DNA from: Halomonas getboli
GTDB lineage: Bacteria > Pseudomonadota > Gammaproteobacteria > Pseudomonadales > Halomonadaceae
Direction of reading: 5' to 3'
DNA: 64,000 nucleotides
Assembly (NCBI RefSeq): GCF_023094245.1
Contig: NZ_JALMEW010000001.1
Coordinates: forward strand, 860,757-924,756
Of the stretch, positions 35,963 to 43,419 are shown piece by piece. Each line of letters opens with the position of its first letter. Within the stretch, counting starts at the first letter, position 1. The position numbers were made by a program, and so were the translations under genes. Below the pieces are notes generated by a model. That model made no database searches. It had not been told where the DNA came from and was given only the letters and a program-made list of their open reading frames with translations.

Positions 35963-36041
35963 GGAAAGGCGGAGCGAGGGTCTTTGCCATGGATGGCAAA
36001 AGTAGCGCCCAAGGATGGGGTCACAGCACCTCGCGCAGGCT
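35963..36041. repeat. Palindromic intergenic repeat, copy B
   Basis: Inverted relative to copy A at 1499-1575. The central stem is TTTGCCAT (35983-35990), GG, ATGGCAAA (35993-36000). Where copy A has an A-T pair, this copy has C-G, so the stem is kept. The outer ends (CCTCGCGCAGGCT at 36029-36041 and GGCGGAGCGAGGG at 35968-35980) are imperfect inverted repeats. It sits between scoA and scoB. Confidence 0.7.
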
Positions 36042-36085
36042 TTCCCGGACAGGCTCGCCTCATCGTTGATCGTGTAATGACGCGC

Positions 36086-36787
36086 TTAGCCCTGGTGCAC
36101 GGTGCGCTTCTCGATGCGCTTCTCGAAGGTGCCCTGGATGATGCGATCGACGTAGATGCCCGGGGTATGGATCTGGTCCGGCTTGAGCTCGCCGGGCTCG
36201 ACGATCTCCTCGACCTCGACCACGGTGATCTTGCCCGCGGTGGCGGCCATGGGATTGAAGTTCTGGGCGGTGTCGCGATAGACGACGTTGCCGTAGCGGT
36301 CGGCCTTCCAGCCCTTGACGATGGCGAAGTCACCGACCACGGATTCCTCGAGGATGTAGTGGCGACCGTTGAACTCGCGCACTTCCTTGCCCTCGCCGAT
36401 CGGCGTGCCGTAGCCCGTGGCGGTGTAGAAGGCCGGGATGCCGGCGCCGCCGGCGCGCATCTTCTCGGCCAGGGTGCCCTGAGGCGTCAGCACGACCTCG
36501 ATGTCGCCATCCAGCATCTGCTGCTCGAACAGCGCGTTCTCGCCGACATAGGACGCATAAATGGTGCCGATCTGACGGTCCTCGAGCAGCAGGCCAAGGC
36601 CGAAGCCGTCCACGCCGCAGTTATTGGAGTAGACGGTCAGGTCCTTGACGCCGCGGCGCTTGATCTCGCCGATCAGGTTCTCGGGGATGCCGCACAGCCC
36701 GAAGCCACCGGCAATCACCGTCATACCGCTCTCGATGCCGGCCATCGCCTCTTCATAGGAACCCACTCGCTTGTCGAATCCGGCCAT
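36086..36787 (-). CDS. scoA: 3-oxoacid CoA-transferase, subunit A
   Basis: CoA-binding subunit of the succinyl-CoA:3-ketoacid transferase, 233 residues. The glycine-rich motif is [16 protein letters not shown] near residue 25, followed by [19 protein letters not shown] and [11 protein letters not shown]. The sequence is closer to ScoA than to the PcaI branch. GAGG precedes the ATG. It is divergent from a LysR-type gene across a 141-bp AT-rich gap, the usual layout for a LysR-controlled catabolic operon. Confidence 0.93.
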   Translation of the reverse strand: MAGFDKRVGSYEEAMAGIESGMTVIAGGFGLCGIPENLIGEIKRRGVKDLTVYSNNCGVDGFGLGLLLEDRQIGTIYASYVGENALFEQQMLDGDIEVVLTPQGTLAEKMRAGGAGIPAFYTATGYGTPIGEGKEVREFNGRHYILEESVVGDFAIVKGWKADRYGNVVYRDTAQNFNPMAATAGKITVVEVEEIVEPGELKPDQIHTPGIYVDRIIQGTFEKRIEKRTVHQG

Positions 36788-36842
36788 ATCTGCCTCGCCT
36801 GGTTGGAAAGTGGTTGTTGTTGCGGAGCCACATTGAAGACTC

Positions 36843-36915
36843 CTGCAGTGTCGACGGGTAGCATATATTTGTTAAGTTTGATTTTTTTATGGATTATTTT
36901 AGTTAATAAATAGAC
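36843..36915. promoter_or_regulatory. AT-rich divergent promoter/operator region
   Basis: The centre of the scoA-LysR gap is strikingly AT-rich against its surroundings. It holds ATATTTGTTAAGTTTGA and TTATT-TTAGTT-AATAA (an inverted repeat near 36893-36908), compatible with LysR operator architecture and two back-to-back promoters. No single site can be fixed from sequence. Confidence 0.45.
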
Positions 36916-36928
36916 TAGCGGAGCGCCC

Positions 36929-37822
36929 ATGACCGTCAAGCAGCTTCGCGCCTTCCTCGCCGTGGCGCAGACGCTCAGCTTCACCCAGGCCTGCGAGCGG
37001 CTGCACCTGTCGCAGCCGGCGCTCAGCTTGACCATCAAGAGCCTGGAGGAATCGCTCGGCGGCCGCCTGCTGACCCGCAGCACCCGCAGCGTGCGGCTGA
37101 CGCCCGAGGGCGAGTCGCTGGTGCCGCTGGCCAAGCGTCTGCTGGCCGACTGGGACAACACCGAGGAGCTGCTGCGCCAGCGCTTCACCCTGCGCCTGGG
37201 GCGAGTCGCCGTGGCGGCCATGCCCTCCTTCGCCGGCAACCAGCTACCCACCGTGCTCGGGGCCTTTCGCGCCCGCTACCCGCAGATCAACGTCACCGTG
37301 CACGACGTGATCAACGAGCAGGTCATCGAGATGGTGCGCCAGGGGCGGGTCGAGCTGGGCATCGCCTTCGCCCCCGAGGCCACCGAGACGCTGCATTTCA
37401 CGCCGCTGTACGAGGATCGCTTCGTGGCGGTGGTACCGGCCGATTCGCCGCTGGCCGAGCGCCGGCAGGTGGACTGGCGGACGCTGCTGTCCGAGGACTT
37501 CATCACCCTGCAGCGGCCGTCCATGGTGCGGCTGATGCTCGAGCAGCAGCTGCGCGCCCGGGGCATCGACCTGCCGGTGGCCTTCGAGAGCTACCAGCTC
37601 TCTACGGTGGGGCGCATGGTCGCCGCCGGGCTGGGCGTCAGCGCCGTACCGTCGCTGTGCATCGAGCAGATGCACGAGCTCGGCGCGCGCTGCCTGACCC
37701 TGGAGGCACCGACGATCTCGCGCGCCGTGGGTGTGCTATCGACCAACGCCGAGGCGCTCTCGGTAGCGGCACAGGCGCTGAAGGACGTCATTCAGGAGAC
37801 CATTACCACGCCCACGCTCTAG
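36929..37822 (+). CDS. LysR family regulator, probable scoAB regulator
   Basis: LysR-type regulator of 297 residues. The HTH reads TVKQLRAFLAVAQTLSFTQA and LSQPALSLTIKSLEESLGG, with a full periplasmic-binding-like effector domain from about residue 90. GGAG precedes the ATG. It is divergent from scoA, so control of the CoA-transferase genes by a ketone body or hydroxybutyrate-derived ligand is the natural inference. The effector cannot be read from sequence. Only 103 bp separate its stop from the acyltransferase gene on the same strand. Confidence 0.9.
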   Translation: MTVKQLRAFLAVAQTLSFTQACERLHLSQPALSLTIKSLEESLGGRLLTRSTRSVRLTPEGESLVPLAKRLLADWDNTEELLRQRFTLRLGRVAVAAMPSFAGNQLPTVLGAFRARYPQINVTVHDVINEQVIEMVRQGRVELGIAFAPEATETLHFTPLYEDRFVAVVPADSPLAERRQVDWRTLLSEDFITLQRPSMVRLMLEQQLRARGIDLPVAFESYQLSTVGRMVAAGLGVSAVPSLCIEQMHELGARCLTLEAPTISRAVGVLSTNAEALSVAAQALKDVIQETITTPTL

Positions 37823-37925
37823 ATGCCGACCGATCCAGACGGCCGGATGGCCCACAGCGCTGGGCACCCATGCCACGATCCATTAGCATTGACGCCTACA
37901 CGCTTTGTTCAAGGAGACCAACGGC

Positions 37926-38795
37926 ATGTCGACCCTCAGGGGCGTCGTCAGCCTGCTGCTGCTGACCCTCAACACCCTGTTCTGGGCGGTGCCGCTGATC
38001 GCGCTCACCCTGCTCAAGCTGATCACCCCGGGCCGCCCGCTGCGGCGCCGGGTGCTGCGCTGGCTCAACGGCGTGGCCCTGGGCTGGGTCGACGTCAACC
38101 TGTGGTGGATTCGCCACTGGATTCGCCCCGACCTGCGTACCGAGCTGCCGGACGGGCTCAGCCGCGACGAATGGTGGCTGGTGCTGTCCAACCATCGCAG
38201 CTGGACCGATATCTTCGCGCTGTTCCTGGCCCTGCACCGCCGGCTGCCGATGCCGCACTTCTTCGTCAAGCGCCAGCTGATCTGGATCCCGGTGGTCGGG
38301 CTGGCCTTCTGGGCGCTGGAGTTCCCGATGCTACGCCGCCTGACCCGCGAACAGCGCGAACGCCATCCGCACCTGGCCCGCCGCGATCGGGAGGCCACCG
38401 AGCGCATGTGCGAGCACGCCCGCGAGCGGCCGATCGCCATCTACAACTTCGTCGAAGGCACCCGTTTCACTCCGGCCAAGCACGCCGCCCGCCACAGCCC
38501 CTATCGGCATCTGCTGCCGCCCCGCGCCGGCGGCATCGCCCAAGTGCTGGGCCTGCTCGGCGACCGGCTGGGCGGCATTCTCGACGTGACCCTGCGCTAC
38601 TCGCGCCCCGAGCCCCGCTTCTGGGACTTCCTCTGCGGCCGCGAGGGCAGCATCCATCTGAGCGCCCGTCGGCTGACGGTGCCCGAGTGGATGACCCAGG
38701 GCGACTATCACCAGGACCCCGCCTACAAGGAACGCTTCCACACATGGCTCAACGCCCAGTGGCAGGCCAAGGACGCCGCCCTCGATACGCCCTGA
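37926..38795 (+). CDS. PlsC-family acyltransferase (YihG-like)
   Basis: Membrane-bound 1-acylglycerol-3-phosphate-type acyltransferase of 289 residues. Two N-terminal hydrophobic stretches are followed by the H-x4-D catalytic motif in NHRSWTDIF and the substrate-binding FVEGTRFTPAKH. The layout resembles E. coli YihG, a PlsC paralogue that influences acyl-chain composition. AAGGAG supports the ATG at 37926. It overlaps the next gene by 52 bp, unusually long for same-strand neighbours. Confidence 0.9.
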   Translation: MSTLRGVVSLLLLTLNTLFWAVPLIALTLLKLITPGRPLRRRVLRWLNGVALGWVDVNLWWIRHWIRPDLRTELPDGLSRDEWWLVLSNHRSWTDIFALFLALHRRLPMPHFFVKRQLIWIPVVGLAFWALEFPMLRRLTREQRERHPHLARRDREATERMCEHARERPIAIYNFVEGTRFTPAKHAARHSPYRHLLPPRAGGIAQVLGLLGDRLGGILDVTLRYSRPEPRFWDFLCGREGSIHLSARRLTVPEWMTQGDYHQDPAYKERFHTWLNAQWQAKDAALDTP

Positions 38796-39649
38796 CCCTT
38801 ATCGCGCTGCTGCTCCTCCTGCTGACCGGCTGCGCCGGCCCCGGCGGGATGCGCAGTTCACCAGCCGGCCATTGGGTCACCATCCAGCGCGGCGACACCC
38901 TGGGCGAGATCGCCCGGCGGGCCGACGTGCCACTGGTGCGCCTTCGTCGCTTCAACCCCGGCGTGGATCCGCGCGGGCTGGCCGTGGGCCAGCGCATCCT
39001 GGTGCCCAGCCGCCAGGAGCGCGCGCCCTCCGGCGGCCCCTATCGCTACCAGATCCGCCCCGGTGACACCTACAGCGCCATCGCCCGGCGCTTCGGCACG
39101 TCACCGGTCAGCATCGCCGCAGCCAACTCGGGCGTCAGCCCCACCGACCTGAAGATCGGCCAGCTGGTCTCGGTGCCGCTGCACGGCGGCGCGAGCGCGT
39201 CCTCGAGCCATCGCCGCACGACCTCGTCGTCTTCGCGCTCCGTATCGGTGCCCGACCCGGGCCCGATGCCGAGCAGTGCCCGTGGCTGGCCCTGGCCGCT
39301 GGACAAGTATCGGGTCGCCCGTGCCTTCGGCAAGGACAGTCGCGGCACCCTGCAGCCCATGCTGCTGGCCACCGACCAGGGGGCCCGCGCCAAGGCCGTG
39401 GCCGACGGCGAGGTACGCTTCGCCGACAGCATGCGCCAGCTCGGCCGGGTGGTGATCGTGCACCATGCGGACAACCTGCAGAGCGTTTACGCCCTGTGCG
39501 ACACCCTGCTGGTGGACAGCGGCACCCGGGTCAACCAGGGCACGCCGCTGTGCACCGTGAGCCGGCACGCCTCCACCGGGCGCTATGACCTGCTGTTCGA
39601 CATGCGACACGGCGGCAAGCCCATCGATCCGCGCACCGTGCTGCGCTGA
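38744..39649 (+). CDS. LysM/M23 lipoprotein, probable amidase activator (NlpD-like)
   Basis: Outer-membrane lipoprotein of 301 residues. The signal helix ends in the lipobox LLTGC (Cys about residue 28). Two LysM domains follow: HWVTIQRGDTLGEIARRAD and YRYQIRPGDTYSAIARRFG. After a Ser-rich linker comes an M23 (LytM) domain starting AFGKDSRGTLQ. The zinc ligands of active M23 enzymes are missing: the HxxxD region reads LLATDQGARA and the HxH region reads YDLLFDMRHGG. That points to an NlpD/EnvC-type activator of cell-wall amidases rather than a hydrolase. The start lies inside the acyltransferase gene; no closer start upstream of the lipobox was seen. Confidence 0.82.
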   Translation: MAQRPVAGQGRRPRYALTLIALLLLLLTGCAGPGGMRSSPAGHWVTIQRGDTLGEIARRADVPLVRLRRFNPGVDPRGLAVGQRILVPSRQERAPSGGPYRYQIRPGDTYSAIARRFGTSPVSIAAANSGVSPTDLKIGQLVSVPLHGGASASSSHRRTTSSSSRSVSVPDPGPMPSSARGWPWPLDKYRVARAFGKDSRGTLQPMLLATDQGARAKAVADGEVRFADSMRQLGRVVIVHHADNLQSVYALCDTLLVDSGTRVNQGTPLCTVSRHASTGRYDLLFDMRHGGKPIDPRTVLR

Positions 39650-39666
39650 GCCGATCCGCTCCGACA

Positions 39667-39706
39667 CTGTCATCGCGGCGTCATGACGATGTCGCGGTGC
39701 TGTCAC
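39667..39706 (+). promoter_or_regulatory. Double Pho box
   Basis: Four heptamers at exact 11-bp steps: CTGTCAT (39667), GCGTCAT (39678), ATGTCGC (39689) and CTGTCAC (39700), each separated by 4 bp. This is the architecture of tandem PhoB dimer sites. It begins 17 bp after the lipoprotein stop and ends 63 bp before the glycosyltransferase start. No clear -10 can be singled out. Confidence 0.7.
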
Positions 39707-39769
39707 CCCTCCAGGCCATCCTGAATCGTCAACGGGGCCACTCCGGCCGCCGACGTCACGAGGATGGAC

Positions 39770-40927
39770 ATGCGCATCTGCCTGGTCAGCGAAACCTGGA
39801 CGCCGGACATCAACGGCGTGGCCCACACCCTGGCCCAGCTCAGCGGCCAGCTGCGGAAACGCGGCGTCTCGCTGCAGCTGGTGCGCCCGCGCCCCGCCGA
39901 CGGCGAGCATCGCGCCGAGGGCATGGACAGCGAACTCCAGGTGCGCGGCGCCTCCGTGCCGGGCTACCGCGAGGTGCGCCTTGGCTTTCCCGCCGGCGGC
40001 CGCATCCGTCGACTGTGGCAGGCCGAGCGCCCCGACGTCGTCTACGTGGCCACCGAGGGCCCGCTCGGCTGGTCGGCGCTGGCCGCCGCCGAGAAGCTGG
40101 GCATCCCGGTGGTCAGCGGCTGGCACACCAACTTCGATCACTACTGCCGCGACTACGGCGTCGACTGGCTGCGCCCGCTGGTCACCCAGCGCCTGCGCCG
40201 CTTCCACAACCGCTGCGGCGCCACCCTGGTGCCGACCCATGCCCAGGCTCGCGACCTCGGCCAGCGCGGCTTCGAGCGGGTCAAGGTCATGGCGCGCGGC
40301 ATCGACGGCGAGCGTTTCTCGCCGGCCCATCGCGACCCGACCCTGCGCGAGCAGTGGGGCGCCGACGAGCATCGTCCGGTAGCGCTGTACGTCGGCCGCC
40401 TGGCACCGGAGAAGAACCTCGACCTGCTGCGAGATACCTTCGCCGCCATGCTCGACGCCCACCCCGGCCTCACGCTGGTGGTGGTCGGCGACGGCCCCGG
40501 CCGCACCAACCTGGAGCGTGCCCTGCCCCAGGCCCACTTCGCCGGTTTCGTGTCGCCGGATGACCTGATCCGCTACTACGCCAGCGCCGACCTGTTCGTC
40601 TTCCCGTCGATCTCCGAGACCTGGGGCAACGTGCTGCTCGAGGCCATGGCCAGCGGCCTGGCCACCGTCGCCTTCCGCCACGCCGCCGGCGCGGAGCTGA
40701 TCGAGGACGACGTCAACGGCGTGCAGCTGGCGGTCGGCGACGAAGCTGGCTTCCGCGACGCTGCGGTGGCGCTGTGCCAGCAGCCGGCTCGCTACGGCCG
40801 CCTCGGCCGCGCCGCTCGCCAGCGTGCCCTCGGCTATCGCTGGCCCGCCATCACCGATGACTTTCTCGCCGCCCTGACCCACGCCCGGGAGATGTCCGAT
40901 GAAACCTCGCGCCCCTGCCGTGTTTGA
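39770..40927 (+). CDS. Glycosyltransferase family 4, probable glycolipid synthesis
   Basis: GT-B retaining glycosyltransferase of 385 residues, similar in layout to MgtA/SqdX-type enzymes that glycosylate diacylglycerol or other lipids. The N-terminal MRICLVSETWTPDINGVAHT and GWHTNFDHYCRDYG are typical of that branch. The donor site shows YVGRLAPEKNLDLL and the E-x7-E motif in SETWGNVLLEAMASG. The ATG at 39770 is chosen over 39764 because GAGG is then correctly spaced. It overlaps the PAP2 gene by 29 bp and is preceded by a double Pho box, suggesting induction in phosphate starvation. Confidence 0.9.
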   Translation: MRICLVSETWTPDINGVAHTLAQLSGQLRKRGVSLQLVRPRPADGEHRAEGMDSELQVRGASVPGYREVRLGFPAGGRIRRLWQAERPDVVYVATEGPLGWSALAAAEKLGIPVVSGWHTNFDHYCRDYGVDWLRPLVTQRLRRFHNRCGATLVPTHAQARDLGQRGFERVKVMARGIDGERFSPAHRDPTLREQWGADEHRPVALYVGRLAPEKNLDLLRDTFAAMLDAHPGLTLVVVGDGPGRTNLERALPQAHFAGFVSPDDLIRYYASADLFVFPSISETWGNVLLEAMASGLATVAFRHAAGAELIEDDVNGVQLAVGDEAGFRDAAVALCQQPARYGRLGRAARQRALGYRWPAITDDFLAALTHAREMSDETSRPCRV

Positions 40928-41441
40928 CCGCCTGGATACGCTCGAATGGCACCTCTGCCAGCGCCTGGCCGGATTCAGCATCCACCGCCCCTGGCTGTGG
41001 TCGCTGCGCCTGGCCAGCAAGGCCGGCGACTGGCCGATCTGGGTGGTGCTGATCGCCGCCCAGCCCTGGCTGCACGACCGCGACGAGGGCTCGCGTCTGG
41101 CACTGCACTACACGCTGACCGCGCTGGTGGCACTCGCCTTCTACCGGCTGGTGAAGACGCGGCTGTGCCGCGAGCGTCCCTTCATCACCTTCGCCACCAT
41201 CGCCTGCCAGGAGCCGGCGCGGGATCGCTACAGCTTCCCCAGCGGCCACACCATGCACGCGGTGCTGTTCTGCACCCTGTCCGCCGCCCACTCGCCCTGG
41301 CTGCTGCCGGCGCTGATCCCGGTGGCAGCGCTGATCGCGGTCTCGCGGGTCGGCCTCGGCCTGCACTACATCAGCGACGTCATCGCCGGTGCGGCCATTG
41401 GCTATGCCATGGCGCTGACGAGCCTGGCGCTGGCTTCCTGA
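40899..41441 (+). CDS. PAP2-family phosphatase
   Basis: Membrane phosphatase of 180 residues of the type-2 phosphatidic acid phosphatase family. The three signature motifs are KTRLCRERP, PSGHT and SRVGLGLHYISDVIAG, with several hydrophobic helices between. Likely substrates are phosphatidate, phosphatidylglycerophosphate or undecaprenyl pyrophosphate. Coupling to the upstream glycosyltransferase by a 29-bp overlap suggests it makes diacylglycerol for glycolipid synthesis, an inference. GGGAG precedes the ATG. Confidence 0.9.
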   Translation: MKPRAPAVFDRLDTLEWHLCQRLAGFSIHRPWLWSLRLASKAGDWPIWVVLIAAQPWLHDRDEGSRLALHYTLTALVALAFYRLVKTRLCRERPFITFATIACQEPARDRYSFPSGHTMHAVLFCTLSAAHSPWLLPALIPVAALIAVSRVGLGLHYISDVIAGAAIGYAMALTSLALAS

Positions 41442-41464
41442 CACCAGGGCTGTCACCCTGAGAC

Positions 41465-42082
41465 ATGGACCTGTTTTCTCCCGCCGCCAATGACGACGAG
41501 TGCCTGCTCGACCAGCCGCCGCTGCATCGCTTCGCCCGTCTGCTGGGCACCGATGCCGCCGACGCGGCACTCGCCAGGCTCGACCGCGAGCTCGACTGGC
41601 AGCGCCCGACGCTGCGACTCTATGGACGCGACCACCCGATTCCCCGCCGCCAGGTGTGGATGGGCGACGCCGCCTACCGGTACTCGGGCCGTGACTTCGC
41701 GCCGGATCCCTGGCATCCCACGGTCTTGATCATCCGTGACGCCGCCGTCGCACGACTGGCCACCGCGGGCTACGACACTCGCTTCAACAGCGTATTGCTC
41801 AACCGCTACGCCGATGGCGACGAGCGCATGGGCTGGCACTGTGACAACGAGCCGGAGCTGGGCGCGGCGCCATTGATCGCCGCCGTCAGCCTCGGCGCCG
41901 ACCGCCCGCTGCGCTTCCGCTGGAAGGACCGCCGCGCCCCGGCCTTCAACGTCGGCCAACCCCACGACGGCCTGCTGCTGATGGGCCCAGGCGTGCAGGC
42001 CGACCTCGAACATGCCCTGCTGCCCAGGCGCGGCCACGGGCTGCGCATCAGCCTCACGTTTCGCTGGGTGCTGGACGACTGA
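41465..42082 (+). CDS. alkB: AlkB-like Fe(II)/2-oxoglutarate dioxygenase
   Basis: DNA/RNA alkylation repair dioxygenase of 205 residues, closer to the ALKBH2-type subgroup than to E. coli AlkB. Iron ligands are His and Asp in GWHCDNEPELG and His in LEHALLPRRGHG, with the oxoglutarate-binding Arg in RISLTFRW. FNSVLLNRYADGDERMGWH is the conserved nucleotide-recognition segment. The ribosome binding site is poor, and the gene starts 23 bp after the PAP2 stop, so it may be read as a third gene of that operon. Heptad repeats follow its stop. Confidence 0.9.
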   Translation: MDLFSPAANDDECLLDQPPLHRFARLLGTDAADAALARLDRELDWQRPTLRLYGRDHPIPRRQVWMGDAAYRYSGRDFAPDPWHPTVLIIRDAAVARLATAGYDTRFNSVLLNRYADGDERMGWHCDNEPELGAAPLIAAVSLGADRPLRFRWKDRRAPAFNVGQPHDGLLLMGPGVQADLEHALLPRRGHGLRISLTFRWVLDD

Positions 42083-42091
42083 CGGCTCCAC

Positions 42092-42147
42092 CACCTCGCA
42101 CCTCGCACCTCGCACCTCGCACCTCGCACCTCGCACCTCGCACCTCG
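42092..42147. repeat. Heptad array CACCTCG x8
   Basis: Eight perfect tandem copies of CACCTCG, starting 9 bp after the alkB stop. Period 7 is the same as in the elements at 20743 and 31698, but with a different unit sequence. No facing array is seen on the other side of the following terminator. Confidence 0.85.
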
Positions 42148-42169
42148 CGATTCTCCCTCACCGACATAC

Positions 42170-42199
42170 AAAAACGGCCACCCCTTCCGGGATGGCCGT
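42170..42199 (-). terminator. Terminator of the gcvT operon
   Basis: On the minus strand ACGGCCA-TCCC... folds with ...GGGG-TGGCCGT (arms 42174-42184 and 42189-42199, one mismatch), loop GGAA, followed by TTTTTGT. Confidence 0.75.
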
Positions 42200-42230
42200 C
42201 GATGTTGCGGCGGGCTCGGCCGAAGACCGG

Positions 42231-42244
42231 AGATAACGGTATAA
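42231..42244. repeat. 14-mer AGATAACGGTATAA (copy 3 of 3)
   Basis: Exact copy of the 14-mer at 4920 and 15199, two bases beyond the gcvT stop codon on the minus strand and ahead of the terminator. As at nei, it lies just downstream of a gene end. Confidence 0.55.
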
Positions 42245-42246
42245 GA

Positions 42247-43356
42247 TCAGCCGCGATAGTAGCCTGGCGCCACGAAGGGCATCTTGCTGACCACCATCGG
42301 CAGACGCTTGCCGCGAACCTCGGCGAAGACCGTGGTGCCGACCTCGGCCCGCTCAATGGTCACATAGCCCATCGCCACCGGCTTGCCAACGCTGGGGCCG
42401 AAGCCGCCGGACGTCACCAAGCCGATGGCGTTGCCTTCATCGTCGAACAGCTCGGCGCCCTCGCGCACCGGGGCGCGCCCCTCGCCGAGCAGGCCCACGC
42501 GCTTGCGGCGATGATCTTTCTCGGCCACCTGATGCAGGATCAGATCGGCGCCGGGGAAGCCGCCGGCCCGTTCGCCGCCGCGGCGGCGCGGCTTGCCGAT
42601 GGCCCAGATCAGCCCGCCCTCCACCGGCGTGGTGGCGGTGTCGATGTCGTGGCCGTAGAGGCACAGCCCGGCCTCGAGACGCAGCGAATCTCGCGCCCCC
42701 AGACCGATGGGCTCGACCTCTTCCTCGGCCAGCAGGCGACGCGCCAGGGCCTCGGCGTCCTCGGCGGCCACCGAGATCTCGAAGCCATCCTCGCCGGTGT
42801 AGCCGCTGCGGCTGACCCAGGTCTCGATACCGTCGAGGGTGAACCGGCCATGCTGCATGAACACCATCTTGCAGGCCTCGGGGCACAGCCGGCGCATGAC
42901 GTCGGCCGCCTTCGGCCCCTGCAACGCCAGCAGGCCGCGGTCGAGCACCTCGACCTCGTGGCCGCTCAGGCCGCGACGCAGATGCGCGATGTCCTGCTCC
43001 TTGCAGGCCGCGTTGACGACCAGATAAAGGTGATCGCCACCGTTGACGATCATCAGATCGTCGAGGATGCCGCCTTCCTCGGAGGTGAACAGCCCGTAGC
43101 GCTGCTGCCCTTCGGCCAGTCCGACCAGATCGGCGGGCACCAGGGTCTCCAGCGCCACGGCCGGCTCGGGGCCGCGCACCAGCACCTGGCCCATGTGCGA
43201 GACATCGAACAGACCGCAGGCCTGGCGAGTGTGCTCATGTTCCTTTTTCACCCCCAGCCCGTACTGCACCGGCATGCTGTAGCCGGCAAAGGGCACCATC
43301 TTGGCGCCCAGTTCGAGATGGAGATCGTGAAGCGGTGTCTGGTGTTGTTCGTTCAT
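42247..43356 (-). CDS. gcvT: Glycine cleavage system T protein (aminomethyltransferase)
   Basis: Tetrahydrofolate-dependent subunit that releases ammonia and transfers the methylene group from the H-protein-bound intermediate. The 369-residue protein shows FDVSHMGQVLVRGP, the folate-site SGYTGEDGFEI, and GLGARDSLRLEAGLCLYGHD. A family-specific region reads IWAIGKPRRRGGERAGGFPG, slightly Arg-rich. The start at 43356 gives MNEQHQTPLHDLH. It follows the AGCS symporter gene on the same strand with a 63-bp gap and is divergent from gcvH-gcvP. Confidence 0.95.
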   Translation of the reverse strand: MNEQHQTPLHDLHLELGAKMVPFAGYSMPVQYGLGVKKEHEHTRQACGLFDVSHMGQVLVRGPEPAVALETLVPADLVGLAEGQQRYGLFTSEEGGILDDLMIVNGGDHLYLVVNAACKEQDIAHLRRGLSGHEVEVLDRGLLALQGPKAADVMRRLCPEACKMVFMQHGRFTLDGIETWVSRSGYTGEDGFEISVAAEDAEALARRLLAEEEVEPIGLGARDSLRLEAGLCLYGHDIDTATTPVEGGLIWAIGKPRRRGGERAGGFPGADLILHQVAEKDHRRKRVGLLGEGRAPVREGAELFDDEGNAIGLVTSGGFGPSVGKPVAMGYVTIERAEVGTTVFAEVRGKRLPMVVSKMPFVAPGYYRG

Positions 43357-43419
43357 CGCAGTGGTATCACTCTCAGAGTCGAGCGCGGAGCGGCCGGGCC
43401 GCCCCACGCGGAGGCTGGT

